From positions 1 through 13,067 of the forward strand of contig JAITWU010000348.1 of the NCBI GenBank assembly GCA_031285115.1: a stretch of 13,067 bases of DNA, given 5' to 3'. The translations under genes and the position numbers were made by a program. The DNA comes from Azonexus sp. GTDB lineage: Bacteria; Pseudomonadota; Gammaproteobacteria; Burkholderiales; Rhodocyclaceae. The notes beneath the pieces are model-generated. The model made no database searches, had not been told where the DNA came from, and worked only from the letters and a program-made list of their open reading frames with translations. Shown piece by piece: positions 7,044-13,067 of this stretch (within the stretch, counting starts at the first letter, position 1; every line of letters begins with the position of its first letter).

Positions 7044-8363
7044 ATGAATCTGGACAGTCTGTTCAAGCCCAAATCCATCGCCGTTTATGGCGCTTCGGCA
7101 AGCGATAGCCGCAAGCTCGGCAACACGCTCTTGAAAAATGCCGCGAGCGGCGCTGGCGATGTCCTCGCCATCCATCCCGAAGCCGATACGATCGACGGTA
7201 TTCGCGCCGTCGCCAGGCTCGACCGGCCAGTGGATCTGGCGTTGATTTCGGTGCCCGGCGAGCGCGTCGAAGTCGCTGTCGCCGACGCCGCCGCTGCCGG
7301 AACCGGCGCCGCCATCGTGCTCTCTTCCGGCTTTGGCGAAACCGGGGCGGCAGGGCGGGCCGTCCAGGATCGGCTGGTCGCCATCGCCCGCGCTGCCGGG
7401 ATGCGTCTGGTCGGCCCCAACTGCATGGGCGTCGTCAGCCATCTGGGCGCTGACCGCTGGCTCAACGGCTCCTATTTCTGGCGCATTCCGACGGTGGCGG
7501 GCGGCTTGTCCTTCGTCAGCCAGTCCGGCGCTTTTGGCGGCATGTTTTTTGGCCACATGCGCGACCGCGGCTTGGGCCTCTCACGTTTTCTCAGTGTCGG
7601 CAACTCGGCTGACGTTGGCATCAATGATGCGCTCGAATGGCTGGGCGACGATCCCCAAACCAAGGTCATCGGCATGTTTGTCGAAGGTTTTGGCGACGGG
7701 CGGCGCTTTGTCGATATTGCCCGCCGCATCACCGCCAAAAAACCCGTGATCGTCCTCAAGGCGGGCAAGATGGCTGCTGGCGCCAAGGCTGCCGCCAGCC
7801 ATACCGGCAGCATGGCGGGCAATCACGCCGCCGTGCGCGCCGCTCTGCGGCGGGCTGGCGTGATCGAAGCGAGCGACAGCGAATCTTTTTTTGATGCGAT
7901 GGACGCCGCCGCCGCCGGATTGCGCCAGAAGCCCGGCAATATCGCTGTCGTCACCATTTCCGGCGGCCCCTCGGTGCTGGCTGCCGATGCCTGCGAACGC
8001 GCCGGGTTCAAACTGCCCGCCTTGAGCGCCGCCACCATCAGCCGCCTGCGCCAGTTGACGCCGTCGTTTGCCGCCCTGGGCAACCCGATTGATCTGACGC
8101 CGCAATGCCCGGTCGCCAATTTCATCCCGGCCATCGAGGCCATTTACGCCGACCCGGCCATTGACGGCGTGGTGGCGATCAACTGCGGGCTGGATCTGAC
8201 GCCTTTCGGCGTTGGCGTGGCGCGCGGCGTCGCCGCCACCGGCAAAGCGACGGCGGCTTTCGTCCTCGATGCGCCGGGCGTCGAAGCCGAGATGGCCAAG
8301 GCTGGCGTCATGCGCTTCGCTTCGCCCGAACGCGCGGTCAACGCCCTGGCGGCGGGAGTCTGA
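7044..8363 (+). CDS. Acyl-CoA synthetase (ADP/NDP-forming), alpha subunit
   Basis: This 439-residue subunit has the CoA-binding and ligase domains of the ADP-forming acyl-CoA synthetase (ACD) family, related to succinyl-CoA synthetase alpha. These enzymes make acyl-CoA from a free acid, CoA and ATP through a phosphohistidine, giving ADP and phosphate, and are reversible. Seen are a Rossmann-type CoA-binding start (KSIAVYGASASDSRKLGNTLL, 10-30), VGPNCMGV (123-130), FVSQSGAFGG (157-166), SVGNSADVG (184-192), Glu214 in GMFVEGFGDG, and AASHTGSMAG, where His253 is the expected phosphorylated histidine. The ATP-grasp half is encoded by the next gene, as in ACD enzymes with separate alpha and beta chains. 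The start lies 15 bases past the acyl-CoA dehydrogenase stop, with only a weak GGAAA-like ribosome site. The acid substrate is unknown. Confidence 0.88.
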   Translation: MNLDSLFKPKSIAVYGASASDSRKLGNTLLKNAASGAGDVLAIHPEADTIDGIRAVARLDRPVDLALISVPGERVEVAVADAAAAGTGAAIVLSSGFGETGAAGRAVQDRLVAIARAAGMRLVGPNCMGVVSHLGADRWLNGSYFWRIPTVAGGLSFVSQSGAFGGMFFGHMRDRGLGLSRFLSVGNSADVGINDALEWLGDDPQTKVIGMFVEGFGDGRRFVDIARRITAKKPVIVLKAGKMAAGAKAAASHTGSMAGNHAAVRAALRRAGVIEASDSESFFDAMDAAAAGLRQKPGNIAVVTISGGPSVLAADACERAGFKLPALSAATISRLRQLTPSFAALGNPIDLTPQCPVANFIPAIEAIYADPAIDGVVAINCGLDLTPFGVGVARGVAATGKATAAFVLDAPGVEAEMAKAGVMRFASPERAVNALAAGV

Positions 8364-8365
8364 AG

Positions 8366-8989
8366 ATGAAAACCTTGAGTGAATGGGAAAGCAAACGGCG
8401 GCTCGCCGGTCTGCCGTATCCCAAAGAATTGCTGGCGAAATCGCGGGCGGAGGCTGAGAAATTCGTCGCCGCGCTGGGCAAACCCGTCGTCGCCAAGGCT
8501 TCCGGCGTCGCGCACAAGACCGAAGGCGGGCTGGTGCGTTTCAATATCGACGGGCAAACGGTCGGCCCGGCGTGGGACGAACTCGCCGCCGCCGGGGATG
8601 GCGCGGTGCTGCTCGCCGAGCAGGTGAAAGCCGAGCTGGAGCTGATCGTCGGCGGCTATCGCGATCCCGCTTTCGGGCCGCTGGTGACCATTGGCATTGG
8701 CGGCATCGCGGCGGAAATTTTTGGCGATGTGGTAGCCATTCTTGCCCCGCCGGAAGCAGGCGAAGTCGCGGCAAGCCTCGAACAACTGGCCGGACACAAG
8801 TTGCTGCAAGGGATTCGCGGCGGCCCGGCAGTCGATGTCGAGGCGCTCGCCAGGGTCGTCGATGGCGTGGCGAAACTGTTGCTCGACGACGAGGCGGTTG
8901 CCGAGATCGACTGCAACCCGGTCATGGTGTGTCAGGGGCGGCCCGTTGTCGTCGATGCGCTGGTCGTCCTTGACGACGGCGGCGCTTGA
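8366..8989 (+). CDS. Acyl-CoA synthetase (ADP/NDP-forming), beta subunit (ATP-grasp)
   Basis: This 207-residue subunit is the ATP-grasp partner of the alpha subunit directly upstream. The start is only 2 bases past the alpha stop and GGGAG (8354-8358) serves as its ribosome site inside the alpha gene, so equal production is likely. Visible features are VVAKASGVAHKTEGGLV (41-57), with Lys44 for nucleotide binding and His50 at the place of the second relay histidine known in ACD enzymes, GGYRDPAFGPLVTIGIGG (96-113), typical of the ATP-grasp fold, and EIDCNPVMV (180-188), the metal/nucleotide-binding EIDxNP motif. It is somewhat shorter than the roughly 230 residues common for beta subunits, with the shortfall at the N terminus. 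All core motifs are present and I expect it to be functional. Confidence 0.87.
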   Translation: MKTLSEWESKRRLAGLPYPKELLAKSRAEAEKFVAALGKPVVAKASGVAHKTEGGLVRFNIDGQTVGPAWDELAAAGDGAVLLAEQVKAELELIVGGYRDPAFGPLVTIGIGGIAAEIFGDVVAILAPPEAGEVAASLEQLAGHKLLQGIRGGPAVDVEALARVVDGVAKLLLDDEAVAEIDCNPVMVCQGRPVVVDALVVLDDGGA

Positions 8990-9026
8990 GCGTCGCCCGG
9001 TCTTTTCAATCCGGAGAATCGAGCAT

Positions 9027-9893
9027 ATGCAGGAAATCACAACCTATCTTGCGCCGCGTAGCCTCAATGAAGCGGCGCAGGCAATGGCGGCGGGCGATGT
9101 CACCGTTTTCTGCGGCGGCACCGACCTCGCGCCGCAGACCGAATCAGGCGCGCGCCAGCACAGCGCCTGCCTCATGAATATCCGCCGCATCGAGGGACTG
9201 GGCGGCATCGAGGAAAAAGATGGCGACATCCGCATCGGGGCGCTGACCACGGTCAGCGAAATCCGCCGCCATCCGCTGATTGCCCGCGTCGCGCCGATTC
9301 TCGCTGAAGCGGCGGAGCATTTCGCCAGCGACCAGATTCGCAACGTGGCCTCAATCGGCGGCAATATCTGCAATGCTTCGCCCGCTGGCGACATGATCAA
9401 TCCGCTCCTGGTGCTCGATGCTGCCGTCGAATTGGCGAGTTGGGCCGATGGCGCGGTGCAAAAGCGCAGCGTGCCGCTGGAAAATTTCTTCACCAGCCCG
9501 CGACGGACGGTCAAACGCGCCGAGGAGCTTCTGACCACGGTTGTTTTCAGGAAACCGGCGGCTGATTTCGTGGGTCGTTTCCGCAAATCCGGCCCCCGGC
9601 CAGCCCTCGAAATTTCAACGGTATCGGTCGGTGTCGGCGGCAATTTCAGCGCTGGCGTCTTGCGCAATGCGCGCGTCGCCTTTGGCTCCGTTGCGCCGAC
9701 GCCGCTGCGCGCCCGCCATGTCGAGGTCGTCCTCGAAGGCCGCAGGCTCGATGCCGATGTCATCGGCGCGGCGCTGGTCGCCGCCCGCGACGACGCGAGG
9801 CCGATCGACGATGTTCGCGCCAGCGCCTGGTATCGCAGTCATCTCGTCGAAGTATTCCTGGAGGAGGCTTTGCATCATGTCCGTGGAAATTGA
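9027..9893 (+). CDS. Xanthine oxidase-family hydroxylase, FAD-binding medium subunit
   Basis: This 288-residue CoxM-type subunit carries electrons from the Fe-S centres to an outside acceptor. FAD-binding signatures are FCGGTDL (28-34) and SIGGNICNASPAGD (109-122), followed by the CO dehydrogenase flavoprotein C-terminal domain (about 180-285). It has only three cysteines (29, 48 and 115). It lacks the four-cysteine insertion that holds the extra [4Fe-4S] cluster in the beta subunit of 4-hydroxybenzoyl-CoA reductase, so it is likely part of a hydroxylase or dehydrogenase rather than a dearomatising reductase. ATG 9027 has GGAGAA (9013-9018). The open frame continues upstream inside the beta-subunit gene but has no better start. 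Its 3' end overlaps the [2Fe-2S] gene by 17 bases. Confidence 0.9.
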   Translation: MQEITTYLAPRSLNEAAQAMAAGDVTVFCGGTDLAPQTESGARQHSACLMNIRRIEGLGGIEEKDGDIRIGALTTVSEIRRHPLIARVAPILAEAAEHFASDQIRNVASIGGNICNASPAGDMINPLLVLDAAVELASWADGAVQKRSVPLENFFTSPRRTVKRAEELLTTVVFRKPAADFVGRFRKSGPRPALEISTVSVGVGGNFSAGVLRNARVAFGSVAPTPLRARHVEVVLEGRRLDADVIGAALVAARDDARPIDDVRASAWYRSHLVEVFLEEALHHVRGN

Positions 9894-10362
9894 AATCCGC
9901 TTCACGCTCAATGGCCGCCCCGTCTCGGCGCGCATTGGGCCAACGATGAAAACGCTGACCCTGCTGCGCGAGCAGTTTGGCCTGAGCGGAACCAAATACG
10001 CTTGCGGCGAAGGTGAATGCGGCGCTTGCACCATCCGCGTCGATGGCAAAACGCAGAACAGTTGCCTGATGTTCGCCGCCGACTGCGATGGCCGCGAGAT
10101 CGTCACCATCGAAGGTTTGAAAACACCGGCGGGCATGAACCCGGTGCAAAAGGCTTTCGTCGAGCATGGCGCGGTGCAGTGCGGTTTCTGTATGCCGGGC
10201 ATGATCATGCAGGCCGACTATCTGCTCGGCAACAACCCGCAACTGACGCGCCAGGAAGCGCAGCGCGGCCTGGAAGGCAACCTTTGCCGCTGCACCGGCT
10301 ACACCAAGGTGCTCGACGCCGTCGAATCCGTCGCCAGGCAGAAGTGCTGCGGGCAATGCTGA
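9877..10362 (+). CDS. Xanthine oxidase-family hydroxylase, [2Fe-2S] small subunit
   Basis: This 161-residue CoxS-type subunit relays electrons between the molybdenum and flavin subunits. The N-terminal plant-ferredoxin-like cluster uses Cys43, Cys48, Cys51 and Cys63 (CGEGECGAC...C). The C-terminal helical cluster uses Cys102, Cys105, Cys137 and Cys139 (CGFC...CRC). Both sets are complete. The start is set by a very strong GGAGGAGG (9861-9868) lying inside the end of the FAD-subunit gene, with a 17-base overlap. The last five residues are CCGQC, adding three cysteines not needed for the two clusters. There is no signal peptide, so the enzyme is probably cytoplasmic. Confidence 0.95.
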   Translation: MSVEIEIRFTLNGRPVSARIGPTMKTLTLLREQFGLSGTKYACGEGECGACTIRVDGKTQNSCLMFAADCDGREIVTIEGLKTPAGMNPVQKAFVEHGAVQCGFCMPGMIMQADYLLGNNPQLTRQEAQRGLEGNLCRCTGYTKVLDAVESVARQKCCGQC

Positions 10363-10376
10363 AGGAGAAACGCCTC

Positions 10377-12698
10377 ATGGAACAGAAAGCCGCCGCCCCC
10401 GCCATTGCCAGGAAAACCCTGATCGGCCAGCGCATCAAAAAGCCCGACGCGCCCGACAAGGCCAGCGGCAAAACCCGCTACATCAACGATATGGCGTTGC
10501 CGCAGATGCTGCACGGCAAAGTACTGTTTGCTGGTCGGCCACACGCCAGAATCGTCCGCCTCGACACCTCGGCGGCGGAAAAACTGCCGGGCGTACATGC
10601 TGTCCTGACCGGCAAGGACGCCGTTGGTCTCAATTTTGGCTTCGTCCGCGACAATGTGCCGCTCAAAAGCATCGTCCGTTGCGAACACGACGAGATTGCC
10701 GCCGTCGCCGCCGAAAGCGAAGACATCGCGCGTCAGGCGCTCAAGCTGATCGAAGTCGAATATGAAGATCTGCCGGGAATCTTCGCGCCCGAAGACGGGG
10801 CGAGGGCCGATGCGCCGCTCTTGCGCGACAATTTTCCCGGCAACAAAAGCCTGCATTTCGCCTTCAAACACGGCGATGTCGCCGCTGCCGAAGCGGCTTC
10901 CGATTTCATCGTCGATAGCGTTTTCCGCCCGCACCACGTCACCCATTGCTGCATGGGAACTTCCTGCGCCATTGCCGATTTCGACGACAACGGCAAACTG
11001 ACCATCTGGACGCAGAGCCAGTATCCCTACAACTACAAAATGGATCTCGCCCCGGCGCTCGGCATCCAGCCCGGCGACATCCGCGTCATCCAGCCGCCGG
11101 TCGGCGGCGCTTTCGGCTCCAAGCTCGATGTTTACCCCTACGAGCCGATTGCCGCGCTGCTCGCCAAAAAAACCGGGCGTCCGGTCAAGGTGATGTATTC
11201 GCGTGAAGAAGAATTCAAGGCGTCGCCCACCCGCCAGCCCGCCGTCATCCACATGCGCACCGGCTGCAAGCGCGATGGCGCGCTGACTTTCCGCAGCGCC
11301 GACGTGCTCCTCGACAACGGCGCTTACACCTCGTGGGGGCCGACCATTCCGGTCATCATGATGCGCACCACCTCGGGTCATTACCGCGTGCCGGTGGTGG
11401 ACTTCAAAGCCCAGGCCATCTACACCAACAATCCCTACGCCGGGTCGTTCCGGGGTTACGGCAATGTCCAGACCACCTGGGCGACGGCGCAGCAGATGGA
11501 TATGCTGGCTGATATGGTCGACCTCGATCCGCTCGAATTCCATATCAAAAACGCGCAAAAATCCGGCGAATACACGCCGCAAAAATCCTTTCTGCGCGAA
11601 TGCGCGCTTGCCGAATGCCTTGAAGCGGCAGGCAAAGCCAGCGACTACAGCAGAAAGCGTAAAGAATACGCGGCGTTGCGCGAGACGCCGGGGCGCTACA
11701 AAAAAGGCATTGGTCTGGCGTCTTCCATCCACAACGCGGGCGGCGCCAAAATCCATAAATCGGACGGCATCGGCACTATCCTCAAAGTCGATGATTACGC
11801 CCGCGTCACCGTCATCAGCGGCGCTTCCGAAATCGGCCAGGGCATCGACGCGGTGATTACCCTGATCGTTGCCGAAGAACTCGGCGTGCCGCTCGAACAT
11901 GTCACCCTGGTCAATAACGATTCCGACATCGCGCCCTGGGATGTCGGCGTCCATGCTTCGCGCACTACCTTTATCGCTGGCAACGGCACGCGGCGGGCGG
12001 CGCAAAAAGCCAAGGCGCAGATTCTTCAGTCCGCCGAAAAATTCCTCGGCGAAGCGGCGGAGACGCTCGAATTGCGCGGCGGCCACGTCGTCCGCGACGC
12101 CTGCGGCACGCCGCTCATCAAGCTCGACCGCCTGCTGCGCCAGATGCACTTTCAGGACGAGCCGGAACTGGTGATGGTGACCGACTATTACGAGCCGAAA
12201 AGCGAGCCGGAAGGCGCCAGCCACATTTCGGATCATTCCGCCGCCTATTCGCACGCCGTGCATGTCGCCGAAATCACCGTCGATACGCTGACCGGCGAAA
12301 TCGAGGTTGACCGCATCACGGTCGCCCAGGATGTTGGTCGCGTCATCAATCGCATGGGCCTCGAAGGGCAGATCGAAGGCGGCATCGCCATCGGCCTCGG
12401 CTATGCCTTGAGCGAAAACATGCAGCTTGAGCGCGGTCTGCTCAAAAACCCGAGCTTCCGTGACTACAAGCTGATCACCGCGCCGGAAATGCCGCCGCTC
12501 GATATGCACTTCATCGAAAGCGACTGCGCCGAAGGCCCCTACGGCGCCAAAGGCATTTCGGAACTGCCGACCATCGTCATCGCGCCCGCCATCGCCAATG
12601 CGCTCTACAACGCCACTGGCGTCCGCCTCTTCGACCCGCCGCTGGCGCCGGAAAAAGTGGCGCGGGCCATCGCCGATCTGCGGCAAAGCAGGCCGTGA
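10377..12698 (+). CDS. Xanthine oxidase-family hydroxylase, molybdopterin-binding large subunit
   Basis: This 773-residue CoxL/XdhB-type catalytic subunit inserts water-derived oxygen at an activated carbon of an aromatic, heteroaromatic or thioester substrate, so it needs no O2. An N-terminal a/b hammerhead domain (about 28-135) is followed by the two cofactor-binding domains. Motifs seen are WTQSQ (211-215), GGAFGSK (243-249), SFRGYGNVQTT (357-367), HASRTTF (526-532), QIEGG (665-669) and GPYGAKGISE (720-729), where Glu729 takes the place of the catalytic glutamate next to the Mo. The subunit order FAD, [2Fe-2S], Mo matches coxMSL-type operons. ATG 10377 has AAGGAG (10362-10367). The frame is open further left but that part overlaps the [2Fe-2S] gene. 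No XdhC/CoxF-like maturation gene is visible in the window. The exact substrate is unknown. Confidence 0.93.
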   Translation: MEQKAAAPAIARKTLIGQRIKKPDAPDKASGKTRYINDMALPQMLHGKVLFAGRPHARIVRLDTSAAEKLPGVHAVLTGKDAVGLNFGFVRDNVPLKSIVRCEHDEIAAVAAESEDIARQALKLIEVEYEDLPGIFAPEDGARADAPLLRDNFPGNKSLHFAFKHGDVAAAEAASDFIVDSVFRPHHVTHCCMGTSCAIADFDDNGKLTIWTQSQYPYNYKMDLAPALGIQPGDIRVIQPPVGGAFGSKLDVYPYEPIAALLAKKTGRPVKVMYSREEEFKASPTRQPAVIHMRTGCKRDGALTFRSADVLLDNGAYTSWGPTIPVIMMRTTSGHYRVPVVDFKAQAIYTNNPYAGSFRGYGNVQTTWATAQQMDMLADMVDLDPLEFHIKNAQKSGEYTPQKSFLRECALAECLEAAGKASDYSRKRKEYAALRETPGRYKKGIGLASSIHNAGGAKIHKSDGIGTILKVDDYARVTVISGASEIGQGIDAVITLIVAEELGVPLEHVTLVNNDSDIAPWDVGVHASRTTFIAGNGTRRAAQKAKAQILQSAEKFLGEAAETLELRGGHVVRDACGTPLIKLDRLLRQMHFQDEPELVMVTDYYEPKSEPEGASHISDHSAAYSHAVHVAEITVDTLTGEIEVDRITVAQDVGRVINRMGLEGQIEGGIAIGLGYALSENMQLERGLLKNPSFRDYKLITAPEMPPLDMHFIESDCAEGPYGAKGISELPTIVIAPAIANALYNATGVRLFDPPLAPEKVARAIADLRQSRP

Positions 12699-12737
12699 GC
12701 CGTTGCGACTGACAGCGCCAGACATCCGGAGTCGACC

Positions 12738-13067
12738 ATGAACATCGCCGAGTGGATCGAAAAATGGGCACAGGCCACGCCGGACAAAGAGGCGCTGCGT
12801 TTTGAAGGCGACGCATTGACCTACGCCGAGTTCAATACGGCCATCAAAAACCACGCCCGCATGTTGCGCAACGAACTGGGCATCCGGCCCGGCGACCGGG
12901 TCGCTCATCTCGGGCAGAACCATCCGCGGATGTTGATTGGCCTCTTCGCCTGCGCCCGCCTCGGGGCGATTTTCGTGCCGCTCAACTGGCGGCTGGCGGC
13001 GCAGGAACATCTCTACATGCTGCGCCATTGCGGCGCGGCGGCGCTGGTTGTCGATGATCCGTATGTC
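12738..13067 (+). CDS. AMP-forming acyl-CoA ligase (ANL family), N-terminal part
   Basis: Only the first 110 residues are in the window; the gene runs off the right edge. The sequence matches the N-terminal domain of AMP-dependent acyl-CoA synthetases: an opening helix (MNIAEWIEKWAQATPDKEAL), LTYAEFN (27-33), the long helix before GIRPGDRVAHLGQNHPRMLIGLFACARLGAIFVPLNWRL, and the strand AALVVDD. These ligases activate a carboxylic acid through an acyl-adenylate. The P-loop-like and A8 motifs that would prove activity lie outside the window. ATG 12738 has GGAG (12728-12731) and is 39 bases past the Mo-subunit stop, so it is probably the eighth gene of the operon. The N terminus resembles medium- or long-chain and aromatic-acid ligases; specificity cannot be called. 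Confidence 0.88.
   Translation, partial: MNIAEWIEKWAQATPDKEALRFEGDALTYAEFNTAIKNHARMLRNELGIRPGDRVAHLGQNHPRMLIGLFACARLGAIFVPLNWRLAAQEHLYMLRHCGAAALVVDDPYV

Noticed and set aside
5847..7556. Minus-strand open frame of 569 codons across the acyl-CoA dehydrogenase gene
   Set aside because: It is a shadow of well-supported plus-strand genes, with no motif and no ribosome site worth noting.
8742..9026. Possible 95-residue N-terminal extension of the FAD subunit
   Set aside because: It overlaps the conserved end of the ATP-grasp subunit. ATG 9027 has GGAGAA and the family's normal N terminus.
10017..10376. Possible N-terminal extension of the Mo subunit by 120 residues
   Set aside because: The extension overlaps the [2Fe-2S] gene in another frame and reads as low-quality Arg-rich sequence. 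ATG 10377 has a good AAGGAG and fits the family length.
9027..12698. 4-Hydroxybenzoyl-CoA reductase (hcr/hba) as the identity of the Mo enzyme
   Set aside because: The FAD subunit lacks the four-cysteine [4Fe-4S] insertion required for that reductase.
10299..13028. Minus-strand open frame of about 900 codons across the Mo subunit and ligase genes
   Set aside because: The plus-strand genes have full sets of cofactor motifs and ribosome sites. The antisense product is repetitive in composition with no family resemblance.
1..13067. CRISPR arrays, tRNA or rRNA genes, insertion sequences, attachment sites
   Set aside because: No regularly spaced repeats, cloverleaf-like sequences, transposase frames or terminal inverted repeats were found on reading both strands.

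Overview
The window is about 60% G+C, with densely packed genes and heavy use of G/C at codon third positions. An aspartate/aromatic aminotransferase, uvrB and a low-molecular-weight tyrosine phosphatase lie side by side in a housekeeping block. From memory of family synteny this points to a betaproteobacterium, perhaps a Rhodocyclales-like one. The assignment is an inference and no ribosomal or other marker gene is present to prove it.

Left part (1-3934), housekeeping. A bidirectional intrinsic terminator (31-61) closes a minus-strand class I aminotransferase gene. This gene is divergent from uvrB (nucleotide excision repair), which overlaps a low-molecular-weight protein tyrosine phosphatase gene by 4 bases.

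Middle (4012-4829), regulatory. A minus-strand MarR-family repressor gene faces away from an eight-gene plus-strand cluster across a 305-base divergent region. That region carries a good sigma70-like promoter for marR. It also has two dyad elements, one at each promoter, sharing an identical 12-base palindromic core (ATGAAAATTCAT). The simplest reading is that the MarR protein represses both itself and the cluster.

Right part (4830-13067, running off the edge), a tightly spaced catabolic operon. In order it encodes: a DapA/NAL-superfamily Schiff-base aldolase or hydratase-lyase; an acyl-CoA dehydrogenase-fold flavoprotein; the alpha and beta subunits of an ADP(NDP)-forming acyl-CoA synthetase; the FAD, [2Fe-2S] and molybdopterin subunits of a xanthine-oxidase-family hydroxylase; and the start of an AMP-forming acyl-CoA ligase. 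Gaps between genes are 33, 15, 2, 37, -17, 14 and 39 bases. Together these suggest activation of a carboxylic acid to a CoA thioester, water-derived hydroxylation of a ring or activated carbon by the Mo enzyme (no O2 needed), flavin redox chemistry on the thioester, and C-C cleavage or hydration by the DapA-like enzyme. The substrate cannot be read from the sequence. An aromatic, heteroaromatic or alicyclic acid is the most economical guess.

Three features make this operon worth a closer look. The acyl-CoA dehydrogenase has Ser at the usual catalytic Glu position and lacks the alternative Glu. The DapA-like protein has GACGE where pyruvate-binding members have GTTGE. Two mechanistically different CoA-ligase systems are encoded in one transcript.
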